NCBI GenBank assembly: GCA_947492105.1
Contig: CANLMN010000007.1
Span: 114,496-178,495, forward strand
From: an uncultured Aquimarina sp.
GTDB taxonomy: Bacteria > Bacteroidota > Bacteroidia > Flavobacteriales > Flavobacteriaceae
Length of the DNA stretch: 64,000 nt
Reading direction: 5' to 3'
A program made the translations under genes and the position numbers. The stretch's first letter is position 1, and every line of letters begins with the position of its first letter. This document shows positions 18,363 to 27,514 of the stretch, in pieces. The notes under the pieces were generated by a model. The model did not search any database, was not told the DNA's origin, and saw only the letters and a list, made by a program, of their open reading frames with translations.

Positions 18363-18785
18363 ATGTCTTTTAACGATTTATTTGATAGTGGTACGCACAA
18401 GCGTAATTTGGGTCATTTTGCAGCTATAGCTAGTTTGGCGGCTGTAGATGGTGATATTAATGCTGAGGAGCAGGTGATGTTAGAACGTTTTGCCCGAAAA
18501 TTAGATATAGATGAAACTGAATTTAAAGAGATTCTAAAAACACCTGCGAAATATCCCATTAACCCACCTAATACAAAAGAATTAAGGTTGGAACGCTTAT
18601 ATGATTTGTTTAAGATTATTTATGCAGATCATTTTATGGATAACGAAGAAGAGGTCTTAGTAAATAAATATGCTATAGGTCTTGGATTTTCTGCCGAAAA
18701 AGCAAAAGAAATAATAGCCAAGAGTATCAAGATATTCGGAGGGCAAATTCATTTTGAAGATTACTGTTATTTGTTAGAGAAATAA
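18363..18785 (+). CDS. TerB family protein
   Basis: 140 residues of the TerB fold, an all-helical domain with acidic metal-binding loops: ASLAAVDGDINAEEQ near residue 25, and a second half ADHFMDNEEEVLVNKYA. TerB-like proteins are linked to tellurite resistance and membrane stress, but stand-alone copies have no settled function. The start at 18363 is set by the promoter just upstream. Confidence 0.8.
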   Translation: MSFNDLFDSGTHKRNLGHFAAIASLAAVDGDINAEEQVMLERFARKLDIDETEFKEILKTPAKYPINPPNTKELRLERLYDLFKIIYADHFMDNEEEVLVNKYAIGLGFSAEKAKEIIAKSIKIFGGQIHFEDYCYLLEK

Positions 18786-18819
18786 TACTCTACGAATATA
18801 CCTAGACTTTTTATTTTCG

Positions 18820-18948
18820 ACCGAAAATGAAATAAAATTTGACTAGCTAAGAAGATGCTTTTTGAAATTTATAGCAGTGTTATGAGTGGGAAAAGTAACA
18901 AAATATAGACAGATTTCATCCGTTTTTTTGGAGAGAGAAAAGGCTAAA
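18820..18948 (+). repeat. Dispersed repeat family E, copy 2
   Basis: Begins ACCGAAAATGAAATAAAATTTGA and contains ATAGCAGTGTTAT followed by GGGAAAAGTAACAAAATATAGAC; it aligns with 12572-12697. It lies between the TerB gene and the terminator of the histidine kinase operon. Confidence 0.6.
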
Positions 18949-18962
18949 ATGCATATTAAGAT

Positions 18963-18993
18963 AAAAAAAGCTACCTATAGGGTAGCTTTTTTT
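18963..18993 (-). terminator. Bidirectional terminator at the end of the kinase operon
   Basis: Stem AAAAAGCTACC/GGTAGCTTTTT with a short loop. The stem contains the stop codon of the kinase gene (18975-18977), so translation ends inside the hairpin. Symmetric A and T tracts allow termination in either direction. Confidence 0.8.
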
Positions 18994-20516
18994 GTGAGTT
19001 GTTTGCCGATTTTGCTAAATAATTCTTCTTGAGCAAAAGGTTTTAGGATAAAATCGTTCATGCCAATGTCAAGACATTTTTGTTCTTCATTCATATTTGT
19101 TTTTCCCGTAAAACCGATAATAGGTATTTCAGAAATTTCTTTGTCCCCATAGTTTTTACGGATAGCTTTGGTCGCTTCGTAACCATCCATTATGGGCATT
19201 TTTAAATCCATAAGGATTAAGTCGTATTTTCGTTGCTCTAGGTAGTTAATGGCTTGTTTTCCGTTTAGCGCTACATCAATATAGAAATTACCATGATTGA
19301 TCAGGATTTTCATAATCAAATATTGCGTGATTTCTTTGTCTTCTGCTAAGAGTATGCGAAATTTCTTTTTGCCTTGAAGAATGGGGTATTGGGGGTATGT
19401 AACTATTTCCTTTTTATTGGATTTTAGTTCTAATCCCAAATGTAGATTTACATTGAATGTTGTGCCTTCTCCAGAGTTACTGACAACTTTTATGCTGCCA
19501 TTCATTGCTTCTACCACATTTTTGACAATAGAAAGGCCAAGTCCGGTTCCACTATATCCTTCATCTTTGTGTAATCGTGCGAAACGATCAAAAATCGTAT
19601 CTTTCTTTTCTTCTGGTATACCGATACCAGTGTCAATAATTTTAAAATTTAGACTAATTTTGTTAGAGCGATCATAGTTTTTGGTAATTAACAATGATAT
19701 TTTTCCTTCTTCAGTAAATTTAAAGGCATTGTTGAGTAGATTGTCTAGGATCTGATACAGTCTAGTTTTATCTCCCATTAATTTGCTGGGGATAGTATCA
19801 TCGCAAAAATACTCAAATTCAATTTCTTTTTCTTTGGCCCTGAGCGTGTAAGTTGTTTTGAATCCAAGAAGTAATTCTTCAAAATCAAAAAGCTCCCATT
19901 TGAGATGGAGCTGATTTGTCTCTATTTTTGAGATACTTAGCATATCATCAATCATTTTTTTGAGATGACAAGTTTCTCTTTTGATGATACGGGTTAATTC
20001 CTCTTGTTCAAAATTGAGTTGTGTGTTTTCTAAGATTTCTACAAAACCAAGAATAGCGGTTAATGGTGTACGAATTTCATGATTGATATTAGCGATGAAA
20101 TCGTCTTTGAATTGTTCTTTTTCTAATAAAAAGTTGTTTTCGAGCTGTAGTTTTTGACTTTTTAGCACAGATTCGTTCTTTTGTTGTGAAATCTTATTGA
20201 GTTCTGTGTATTTTAGGGTGTAGTCAAAAATAGTGATAAGAATTTCTTCTTTGTCAAGTTTCATTGTAACATCACAAATGCGATGTGATGATTTTTCTTC
20301 AAAATGAATACACGGAAAACTGATTTCTTCTTCTGTAGGTGCACCGTTAATGAGGATACTTTTAATAATCTCAAAGAAAGGATAACTATCGTATATAGAA
20401 GTTCCTTCGGATAATTCGAATAGTTTGTTATTCGAACTCTTGATGATACCATCAGGTGTTATATGGATGAGCTGTAAGTAATCATCTAGCCCAAAATGGT
20501 CTTTTGAAAGTGTCAT
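18975..20516 (-). CDS. Cytosolic hybrid histidine kinase (PAS-like, HisKA, HATPase, receiver)
   Basis: 513 residues with no membrane segment. A PAS-like N-terminal region (about 10-105) is followed by a short coiled coil, then HisKA with phospho-acceptor His146 in ANINHEIRTPL. The HATPase region carries NNAFKFTEEG, DTGIGIPEE and YSGTGLGLSI. A receiver domain spans about 385-508 with Asp437 in LILMDLKMP and the conserved lysine in DFILKPF. It is the last gene of a four-gene minus-strand unit, 5 bases after the Ras-like GTPase. I infer that the GTPase and the roadblock-like protein feed into this kinase or take output from its receiver. Confidence 0.93.
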   Translation of the reverse strand: MTLSKDHFGLDDYLQLIHITPDGIIKSSNNKLFELSEGTSIYDSYPFFEIIKSILINGAPTEEEISFPCIHFEEKSSHRICDVTMKLDKEEILITIFDYTLKYTELNKISQQKNESVLKSQKLQLENNFLLEKEQFKDDFIANINHEIRTPLTAILGFVEILENTQLNFEQEELTRIIKRETCHLKKMIDDMLSISKIETNQLHLKWELFDFEELLLGFKTTYTLRAKEKEIEFEYFCDDTIPSKLMGDKTRLYQILDNLLNNAFKFTEEGKISLLITKNYDRSNKISLNFKIIDTGIGIPEEKKDTIFDRFARLHKDEGYSGTGLGLSIVKNVVEAMNGSIKVVSNSGEGTTFNVNLHLGLELKSNKKEIVTYPQYPILQGKKKFRILLAEDKEITQYLIMKILINHGNFYIDVALNGKQAINYLEQRKYDLILMDLKMPIMDGYEATKAIRKNYGDKEISEIPIIGFTGKTNMNEEQKCLDIGMNDFILKPFAQEELFSKIGKQLTKKATL

Positions 20517-20521
20517 ATCAA

Positions 20522-21016
20522 CTATTGTTTTGCAAGATCTTCCGCCAATTGGCGAAATAATTTTTCTACATTTTTGGAGGTCTTGGCACTGGTTAAATAG
20601 TCGTAAGAGATTTGTTCTTCTTTCAAGAGTGCAATTGTTTTGGGACGGTCTACTGCATCTAGTTTGTTTCCCACAACTTTGATAACGGCTTTAGGGTATT
20701 TTTGTTGTAGGAATTCAACTTCCGCTTTGCTATTTTCATAAGTGTCTTGTCTTGTTAGGTCAAAGACTAATATGAATGCATTAGAGCCAAGTAAATAGGA
20801 TGCTCTATTGTCTTGGATGTCTGCATGTCCTTCGGTATCCCAGATGATCATAGAGAGTTTTACATTATCAGATAATTCTAATGTCTTCTTTTGTATCTGG
20901 ACTCCTAATGTGGATTTGTAATCCTCAGAAAAAGCATTGTCGATATAACGTCTAAAAAGAGAGGTTTTTCCAACACCAAAATGTCCAATGAGTACAACTT
21001 TTTTAGACAATTTCAT
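20522..21016 (-). CDS. Ras-like small GTPase
   Basis: About 164 residues with all G motifs: G1 GHFGVGKTS, switch I region with STLGVQ (G2 Thr), G3 WDTEG, G4 NKLD and G5 TSAK. This is the Rab/Ras type rather than an Era-type GTPase. G3 reads WDTEGH where eukaryotic Rab proteins have WDTAGQ, so the catalytic Gln position is His. I chose ATG 21016 over a TTG at 21022. It overlaps the upstream gene by 14 bases, so translation is probably coupled. Bacterial relatives such as MglA work with roadblock-type partners. Confidence 0.93.
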   Translation of the reverse strand: MKLSKKVVLIGHFGVGKTSLFRRYIDNAFSEDYKSTLGVQIQKKTLELSDNVKLSMIIWDTEGHADIQDNRASYLLGSNAFILVFDLTRQDTYENSKAEVEFLQQKYPKAVIKVVGNKLDAVDRPKTIALLKEEQISYDYLTSAKTSKNVEKLFRQLAEDLAKQ

Positions 21017-21827
21017 GGGCAAAATAATTTTTTATTTTTTCATCAAATATACGACTATCTTTTAAATCATTAGCCGCAATGTGTTGTTGTGCAAAATCTA
21101 ATAACTTATTCTCCAAAGTATCTTTAAAAGTGGTGTCGTAAGTTCCTGAAATAACAACGGCGATGTAGTACGAAGCAAAATTTTGGATATGGATATGATA
21201 GAGTTCATACTCGATATGCTCTAGGTTTTGATCCCCACCATTAAAAGCGTCTTCAACAAAACTTTTGATTGCAGTGAGCATTCCTGCAATCATATCTTCA
21301 TCTATGACTTGATTTTGTGTAGGAGTGTAATTCGTAATTAATAATCCAGATTCTTTTTCTATAACAAAAAACTGCAGTAATTCTGGTTTGCCCAACGCTG
21401 CAATTGCAATGTCTCCATCGCTAATTCCTGTTGCATGCGCTTTGGATTTTTTGAACCATCTTTTGAAGGAAAAAGCACTTTTGGTTTGATTACTGATCCT
21501 TTCGCTTAATAATCGTATTTCGTGGGCTATGTATTTTTTGATCATTTTTCCTATTATCGGAAAAAGTGCTTCTACGACAGCGTCTTGAGAGTTTTTTATT
21601 TCTTCTCTAAGCGTTTCTGTAATTGTAGGTCCTAGTTTTGCAGGTATTTCATCAATAAAGGTTTTTAACTTATCATCAACAATAGGGTTTACTTTTTGAG
21701 ATAGTTGTTCCTGATGGTTTACAAGCTCAGTGAGCTTTTCCACTTTTTTATTAATAGAATCTACAAATTCTTGCTCCTCTGTAAAAAGAAGTTCTTTGAG
21801 AATTTTAAGTTTGTCTTGCTCTTGCAT
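21003..21827 (-). CDS. Coiled-coil protein with OmpA-N/roadblock-like domain
   Basis: 274 residues. The first ~80 are helical and charged. Residues ~84-170 (VVEALFPIIGKMIKKYIAHE, then FSFKRWFKK, then FFVIEKESGLLI) resemble the cytoplasmic N-terminal region I recall from many 'OmpA family' proteins of other phyla. Here neither the membrane segment nor the OmpA domain is present. Residues ~145-260 look like a roadblock/longin-type fold (sensor-like ESGLLITNY, then DEDMIAGMLTAIKSF, then YYIAVVISG). Adjacency to a Ras-like GTPase supports a regulator role, by analogy with MglB and MglA. The fold assignment is inference. Confidence 0.65.
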   Translation of the reverse strand: MQEQDKLKILKELLFTEEQEFVDSINKKVEKLTELVNHQEQLSQKVNPIVDDKLKTFIDEIPAKLGPTITETLREEIKNSQDAVVEALFPIIGKMIKKYIAHEIRLLSERISNQTKSAFSFKRWFKKSKAHATGISDGDIAIAALGKPELLQFFVIEKESGLLITNYTPTQNQVIDEDMIAGMLTAIKSFVEDAFNGGDQNLEHIEYELYHIHIQNFASYYIAVVISGTYDTTFKDTLENKLLDFAQQHIAANDLKDSRIFDEKIKNYFAHEIV

Positions 21828-21839
21828 GTAGCAGGACTA

Positions 21840-22193
21840 CTATTTTTGACTAATTTTTTCTCCTAGATTAATTAGTAGGTCTCCTAGGAGTTTTTTGTCC
21901 ACTTTCTTTTGATCCAATTTGTCAGTCTTTGACGTCATGGTATCTTCTAGTTCTGTAATGCGAATATTGATATCTGTACTTAGATTGTCAATAGCAGTAT
22001 GAAGCTCTTTTTTGGTGTCTTCTATAAAGTCTTCAAGTTCCTGACGTTTTTCCTTGAGATCTTTTTTTAATGCTTCAAATTCTGAATTATACTCCGCAAT
22101 ATTCTCTCCAAAAATGAGGTTTTTGATAGCCTCAATTTTTGAAGTAGCTTCAGTCGTTTTTTCTATTGCTTCCGTGGTGTCGTTTTTTTCCAT
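21840..22193 (-). CDS. Small charged coiled-coil protein
   Basis: 117 residues, almost entirely helical and Lys/Glu-rich, with heptad-like spacing from about residue 40 to 100 (SEFEALKKDLKEKRQELEDF; LSTDINIRITELEDTMTSK). No signal peptide or membrane segment. It is the first gene of the GTPase/kinase unit, 12 bases upstream of the roadblock-like gene. Its coiled coil may pair with the N-terminal helices of that protein. No family is recognised. Confidence 0.65.
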   Translation of the reverse strand: MEKNDTTEAIEKTTEATSKIEAIKNLIFGENIAEYNSEFEALKKDLKEKRQELEDFIEDTKKELHTAIDNLSTDINIRITELEDTMTSKTDKLDQKKVDKKLLGDLLINLGEKISQK

Positions 22194-22433
22194 AAGATGG
22201 AGAAGTTTGATAGTGTTGTGAAAAAGTTTGTTTTTCTATTCAATGGATTTCAAAAATGATGCCAATAAAGCGGTCTCGAAATCTCACATTTGTATGAGTT
22301 AGTAATAAGAGTTAGTGTTGTTTTTTTGTTAAAAAACTAACCCTATGTATGTTACGGCAAAAAAATAAATTTTTGTACGAACCTAATGTACTATTAAAAA
22401 CTGCTAAAAACAATTAAGGATTGTATAGATTTT

Positions 22434-23435
22434 TTATTTTTTCATAAAAGATGCCGCTTTTTCGACCATTTTTTTGCTTCCACAGAAAAAAGGAACGCGT
22501 TCATGTAATTCTTTTGGTTTAATTTCCATTATCCTGCGATGTCCGTCTATGGCACTTCCTCCGGCTTGCTCTGTGATAAAGGCCATGGGATTACATTCGT
22601 ATAATAATCGTAGTTTTCCTTCGGGAGCAGAGGCAGTTTGTGGATATATGTAAATCCCTCCTTTGATCATATTTCTATGAATATCACTTACCAATGATCC
22701 AATGTAACGAGAGGTGTATGGCCCATCTTTTTTCTCTTCTTGACAGTATTTTATGTATTTTTTTACACCTTCCGGGAAATTGATATAGTTCCCTTCATTT
22801 ATGGAGTAAATGTTGCCTGTCTCCGGAAACCTCATATTTGGATGGGATAAGTAATAGGTTCCCAATGCTGGATTTAGAGTAAAACCATTTACACCATTTC
22901 CGGTAGTATAAACGAGCATCGTTGATGTTCCGTAAATGATATATCCTGCTGCAGCTTGTAGATTGCCAGGCTGCAAAAAATCCTCCATAGTTACAGGAGT
23001 ACCTATTGGCGTAACACGTCTGTAAATAGAAAAAATAGTTCCTACAGAGACATTTACATCAATATTGGAGCTTCCGTCCAGTGGATCCATGAGTAGAACA
23101 TACTTGTTTTTGTGATCTTTTTGTTGACCAGCAATAGTAATGAAGTCATCATTCTCCTCAGATGCTATTCCGCAGACAATTTCTCGGTTTATAAGTGTTT
23201 TTATGAATGTTTCATTTGCAAATACATCAAGTTTCTGTTGCGCTTCACCTTGAATGTTTGTTTCTCCAATACCTCCTGTAATATCGACTAACCCCGCTTT
23301 GTTTACTTCATGATTTACTACTTTTGCGGCAAGTCGAATAGAATTTATTAATCGGGATAGTTCGCCTGCAGCATATGGGAAATCTCCTTGTTTTTCAATA
23401 ATAAACTCTCCAAGAGTAGTGTTTTTGTTGGACAT
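22434..23435 (-). CDS. fbp: Fructose-1,6-bisphosphatase class I
   Basis: Gluconeogenic enzyme giving fructose 6-phosphate. About 333 residues with class I motifs: GIASEENDD, the metal site [20 protein letters not shown], and [19 protein letters not shown] for substrate binding. I start at ATG 23435 ([16 protein letters not shown]); the open frame extends to 23486 without family similarity. It is monocistronic on the minus strand, with a 240-base spacer before the coiled-coil gene. Confidence 0.97.
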   Translation of the reverse strand: MSNKNTTLGEFIIEKQGDFPYAAGELSRLINSIRLAAKVVNHEVNKAGLVDITGGIGETNIQGEAQQKLDVFANETFIKTLINREIVCGIASEENDDFITIAGQQKDHKNKYVLLMDPLDGSSNIDVNVSVGTIFSIYRRVTPIGTPVTMEDFLQPGNLQAAAGYIIYGTSTMLVYTTGNGVNGFTLNPALGTYYLSHPNMRFPETGNIYSINEGNYINFPEGVKKYIKYCQEEKKDGPYTSRYIGSLVSDIHRNMIKGGIYIYPQTASAPEGKLRLLYECNPMAFITEQAGGSAIDGHRRIMEIKPKELHERVPFFCGSKKMVEKAASFMKK

Positions 23436-23630
23436 AATAAAATGATAGGTTTTTTTGAAAATGTTATAGTAGGCTAAAAATACCAAATTTTGAGAACTAA
23501 AGTGCTGATAAAAATGCTTTTCGTTCCTACTTTTGATAAATTTGAAGTTAATTCGATTTAGGTTGCGTATTTGCTCATAAATTGAAACTATTTTTTTAAT
23601 TTACATAAAGACATGTAGTAATTTGATAAT

Positions 23631-24107
23631 ATGGAAGCAGTAATAAGAGAGGCAAAATGTGATGATATGAAGCAGGTATTGGCACTTATAGAAGAATTAG
23701 CTAATTTTGAAAAAGAGCCTAATGAGGTAGAAGTTACCGTTGCGGATTTGGAGCGATATGGATTTGGAGAGACTCCTTCTTTTAAGTGTTTTGTAGCGGA
23801 TAATGGAGAACAAATTATTGGTATTGCATTGGTTTATTTTCGATTTTCTACATGGAAAGGACCAGTTATACATCTTGAGGATTTAATTGTTAGCGAAACA
23901 CATAGAGGTATAGGTATTGGAAGTGCTTTGTACAAAAAAGTAATGGAATACGCCGTTGCACAAGGGGTAAAACGTGTGTCGTGGGAGGTTTTGGGTTGGA
24001 ATAAACCTGCGATTGATTTTTACGAAAAAAGTGGTGCCAAAATTCTAGATGATTGGCATGTTGTACAGATGGATCAAAGAGGACTTGCTACATTTTTGGA
24101 AAACTAA
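23631..24107 (+). CDS. GNAT family N-acetyltransferase
   Basis: 158 residues. The acetyl-CoA pyrophosphate loop is THRGIGIGSALYKKVMEYA near residue 94, preceded by the HLEDLIVSE strand and followed by WNKPAIDFYEKSGA. This is the spermidine/diamine acetyltransferase-like branch by overall layout, but the substrate cannot be assigned. Divergent from fbp. Confidence 0.92.
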   Translation: MEAVIREAKCDDMKQVLALIEELANFEKEPNEVEVTVADLERYGFGETPSFKCFVADNGEQIIGIALVYFRFSTWKGPVIHLEDLIVSETHRGIGIGSALYKKVMEYAVAQGVKRVSWEVLGWNKPAIDFYEKSGAKILDDWHVVQMDQRGLATFLEN

Positions 24108-24236
24108 GGTGGACAGAGTTGAACAGCTGTTATTTTTTATAATTACGCTAAAGTTTTAAGAGTTCAGGGGTGTTTGTATAGTCATAAAGTGCATGATGAT
24201 TGTGGTTGGTAGTATAAACTAATATGGGTGTAGTCT

Positions 24237-26054
24237 ATGTCATTAGTTACAGCAAGAGAAGTAGCAAAGGTTCTAGCGATTCATAAACTGGGGTTTTTGG
24301 GTGTTTTTGTAGGTTGGTTATTCCTCAAAATTACACGGATAACAACGATTAATACGCATTATAAAGCACATAAGGATAAGGGGCCAAGAGATTTTTGTGA
24401 GGAAGTGTTACAGCATTATGGTGTACATTACGAAATCCCGGAAAAAGATTTGAAGAGAATCCCTAAAGAAGGTGCTTTTATAACCGTTTCTAATCACCCT
24501 TTGGGATTAGTAGATGGTGTTATTTTAATGAAAACACTATTAGAATATCGACAGGACAGTAAGGTAATGACCAATTTTCTTCTTCATCGCGTAGTTCCGA
24601 TGGCATCTCACATAATACCGGTCAATCCTTTTGAGAATCATAAAAAAGCGAGTTCGAGTATCCCGGGAATAAAAGAAGCGTTGAGACACCTGAAATCTGG
24701 TGGAGGGCTTGGGATTTTTCCTGCAGGAGAGGTTTCTGTGCGTAGGGATGAAGGGCGTATAGAGGATAAGGCATGGGAGCCTAGTATTATGAAGCTGATT
24801 CAAAAGGCAGAAGTCCCTATAATCCCGATATACTTTCACGCCAGAAATAGCCATTTGTTTTATTATTTGTCTAGTTGGAGTGGTGTATTGCGAACCCTGA
24901 AGTTACCAAGTGAGATCTTTACGCAAAAGAAACGGGTAATCAAGGTTCGGATAGGAAGACCAATTACAACAAAAGATCAACAGGAATTTGCTACCCTAGA
25001 CGGCTTTACCAATTTTGTGCGTACCAAAACATATATGTTGTCGAATAGTTACGACAAAAAACGGTTAAGTGATGTGTTGCCCAAAAACTTGAGGCGCACT
25101 AAGATGCCAACAGAGATTGTATTAGCAAGCAAAAACGAAGAAATTCTAGCAGAGTTAGAATTTTGTCGATTACAAGACAAAAGGTTGTTAGAGAGTAAGC
25201 AATACGAGGTTTTTTTGGCACAGAAAAAGGATATTCCTTATGTTGTTCATGAAATTGGGCGTTTACGCGAAATTACCTTTAGAGCTATCGGAGAAGGTAC
25301 AAATAAATCAATTGATTTAGATACGTTTGATGAGTATTATCATCATATGTTCTTATGGGATAAGCAGGCTAATTGTCTAGCGGGTGCCTATCGCATGGGG
25401 ATGGGACAGCAGATATTCAAAGAATATGGGATAGATGGATTTTATTTGCAAGATTTGTTTCGTTTTGAGCCAGAATTGCACAAAATGATGCAAGAATCTA
25501 TCGAAATGGGACGTGCTTTTATTGTAGAGGCGTATCAGCAGCGACCACTGCCGTTGTTTTTGTTGTGGAAAGGAATTGTTCATTGTACACTGCGTTTCCC
25601 TGAACATAATTATCTCATAGGAGGAGTGACGATTAGTGATAAGTTTAGTGATTTTTCTAAGTCATTGATGATTGAGTTTATGAAGTCGCATTTTTATGAT
25701 CCCTATGTAGCGCAGTTCGTGCATCCCCGAAAGGAATATAAAGTCAAGTTGAAGGATGCGGATAAAGATTTTGTTTTTGATGAGAGTAAAAGTGATCTCA
25801 ATAAATTTGATAAGATTATTGATGAGCTAGAACCCGCAGCAATACGAATGCCAGTCTTGTTAAAAAAATACCTCAAACAAAACGCCAAAGTTATGGCATT
25901 TAATGTAGATCCACTTTTTAATAATGCTATAGATGGTTTGATGTATATCCGAATTGCAGATTTGCCAGAGAGTACCGTAAAACCTGTTTTGGAAGAATTT
26001 CAAGCGGCTCTAGAAGCTAAATCTGCTGCCGAAAAACCACTTGAAACTCCCTAG
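24237..26054 (+). CDS. Fused bifunctional acyltransferase (OlsF-like aminolipid synthase)
   Basis: 605 residues with two acyltransferase domains. The N-terminal half is PlsC/lysophospholipid-acyltransferase-like, with SNHPLGLVDG (His87, Asp93) and FPAGEVS. The C-terminal half is OlsB/GNAT-like (HEIGRLREITFRAIGEG; LAGAYRMGMG; MGRAFI). This order matches OlsF-type proteins that make ornithine or glycine lipids by N-acylation and O-acylation in one polypeptide. OlsF has been described in Serratia and Flavobacterium; the head group here is not known. The gene is convergent with arsC, 18 bases apart. Confidence 0.82.
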   Translation: MSLVTAREVAKVLAIHKLGFLGVFVGWLFLKITRITTINTHYKAHKDKGPRDFCEEVLQHYGVHYEIPEKDLKRIPKEGAFITVSNHPLGLVDGVILMKTLLEYRQDSKVMTNFLLHRVVPMASHIIPVNPFENHKKASSSIPGIKEALRHLKSGGGLGIFPAGEVSVRRDEGRIEDKAWEPSIMKLIQKAEVPIIPIYFHARNSHLFYYLSSWSGVLRTLKLPSEIFTQKKRVIKVRIGRPITTKDQQEFATLDGFTNFVRTKTYMLSNSYDKKRLSDVLPKNLRRTKMPTEIVLASKNEEILAELEFCRLQDKRLLESKQYEVFLAQKKDIPYVVHEIGRLREITFRAIGEGTNKSIDLDTFDEYYHHMFLWDKQANCLAGAYRMGMGQQIFKEYGIDGFYLQDLFRFEPELHKMMQESIEMGRAFIVEAYQQRPLPLFLLWKGIVHCTLRFPEHNYLIGGVTISDKFSDFSKSLMIEFMKSHFYDPYVAQFVHPRKEYKVKLKDADKDFVFDESKSDLNKFDKIIDELEPAAIRMPVLLKKYLKQNAKVMAFNVDPLFNNAIDGLMYIRIADLPESTVKPVLEEFQAALEAKSAAEKPLETP

Positions 26055-26072
26055 AAATAAGCATTTGTACGA

Positions 26073-26489
26073 TTAAATGGCTATTTTTTCTTTTACAAAA
26101 TTGTGACAATACGCCTTAATTTCTTCACGGGCTTTTAGAAAGGCAGCATGAATTTCGGCATCTGTTCCTTGTACTTTTGATGGGTCAAAAAAATTGTGAT
26201 GCAGTTGTGTTGCCTTGCCAGGAAAAAAAGGACAACGCTCCTTGGCATGGTCACAGACAGTGAGAATATAATCAAACGGAATCTCTAGATATTCGTTTAA
26301 GTTGTTAGACGTGTGCCCAGTGATGTCAATACCATCTTCTTTCATTATAGCAACAGCACCGGGGTTCAGTCCGTGTGTTTCTACTCCTGCGCTATAAATA
26401 GTTGCATGTTCTTTGGCAAAAAGTTTGAGATAGCCTTCTGCCATTTGACTACGGCAAGAATTTCCGGTGCAAAGTACGAGTATGTTCAT
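26073..26489 (-). CDS. arsC: Low-molecular-weight phosphatase-type arsenate reductase
   Basis: 138 residues. The P-loop CTGNSCRSQMAEG at residues 7-19 carries the catalytic Cys and Arg. The redox pair is expected in the DYILTVCDHAKERCPFFPG segment, where two cysteines are seven residues apart, the pattern of thioredoxin-coupled ArsC. The arsR-type regulator and DUF6428 gene upstream on the same strand support an arsenic role. Confidence 0.9.
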   Translation of the reverse strand: MNILVLCTGNSCRSQMAEGYLKLFAKEHATIYSAGVETHGLNPGAVAIMKEDGIDITGHTSNNLNEYLEIPFDYILTVCDHAKERCPFFPGKATQLHHNFFDPSKVQGTDAEIHAAFLKAREEIKAYCHNFVKEKIAI

Positions 26490-26556
26490 GGTGATATTTT
26501 TTGTATAGTATGTTGAATAAATTTAATATAATATGTGCATGTATCGTTTTATAGGT

Positions 26557-26872
26557 CTAGTGCTTTCCATAAATACTTTTTAGTATATCATTTATAGGTT
26601 CGCTAGTTCTCGTGAGTGTATTGGGGTACAGAAGCAGATTTTTTGGATGTAGGGCAATGCAAGCAAGATTTTCTAAAAACATATGAAGCTCTGGGGTACG
26701 AAGTTTAGTTTTTTTTCTGACAAGTATAGAATTGGTCCAAAAAAGCATGATCAATGTCTTTGTCTCGTGTCATGATGATAAAATTAATGCTGAGTTTGAC
26801 AGCTTCTTTTGCACATAACTTTTTTTTGAAACAACTGCCAAAGAAATCCAGTAGACAACCTTTTTTGAGCAT
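26557..26872 (-). pseudogene. Broken unrecognised ORF inside the arsenic cluster
   Basis: On the minus strand one frame reads from ATG 26872 (MLKKGCLL ... TRDKDIDHAFLDQF) to a stop at 26705. The neighbouring frame continues naturally (TKLRTPELHMFLENLA ... DILKSIYGKH) to 26557. The switch lies at a run of eight A residues on the minus strand near 26711-26718, a typical indel site. The two pieces together would be about 105 residues. I do not recognise the family, and it may be a remnant that separated arsC from the rest of its operon. Confidence 0.4.
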
Positions 26873-27021
26873 GCTTAAGTATGAGATGATACTTTTTGTT
26901 AAGTGTGCAATATTCGAGTCTTCTCATCAGAGAGAGTTTGTTTTTAAAAAATAGCGCCTCCTACTTAATAATTCCCTAGAGAATAGCTGTTTTTGGACGT
27001 TTTTTGACGATCAGCAGACTG

Positions 27022-27501
27022 TTAACAACAACCACTACCAGGGGCACAGGCGTTTGTTGATGTGCTTTCTGTAATTCCGCAAGCTTCTTTGGCTTTGCAG
27101 TCAGTTGCATCGACTTGCAGTTTTATAAGTAATTGTTCTTGTCGTATTTCGTAATCAGAGATCGTTAATTGTGTGGTGTGAAACGTGGCGTTTCCATATT
27201 CAATTTTTACGGGAGCTTCTAATACATATGGTTTTAGACTGCCAACTTTTTTTAGAATTCCAAGAGCTTTATAGGAACTCATATACTCTGATTTGCCGAG
27301 TTCTGTTGGGCTTTCCCATAGCTGAATTACCGTTTCTTTCCAAAAATCTGTTCCAGCTCCACAATCCACAGCATCGATAGTAACATGTTTTACTTCGGTG
27401 ATATGATAATTGGTACCAACCAGCATGTTGGGGGCATACTCAAAAAGTAAAGATTTTTCTGTATGTTCGTTTAGTAATTGGATGAATTCTATAGTTTTCA
27501 T
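27022..27501 (-). CDS. DUF6428 protein, cysteine-rich C-terminus
   Basis: 159 residues, from memory a family often found beside arsR/arsC in Bacteroidota. The body has conserved blocks such as GTNYHITEVKHVTIDAVDCG and WKETVIQLWESP. The C-terminus is rich in cysteine (ATDCKAKEACG, then CAPGSGCC), which would suit binding of arsenite or another soft metal. Binding is inference. It starts 13 bases downstream of arsR on the same strand. Confidence 0.75.
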   Translation of the reverse strand: MKTIEFIQLLNEHTEKSLLFEYAPNMLVGTNYHITEVKHVTIDAVDCGAGTDFWKETVIQLWESPTELGKSEYMSSYKALGILKKVGSLKPYVLEAPVKIEYGNATFHTTQLTISDYEIRQEQLLIKLQVDATDCKAKEACGITESTSTNACAPGSGCC

Positions 27502-27514
27502 GGATTGTATTTGT

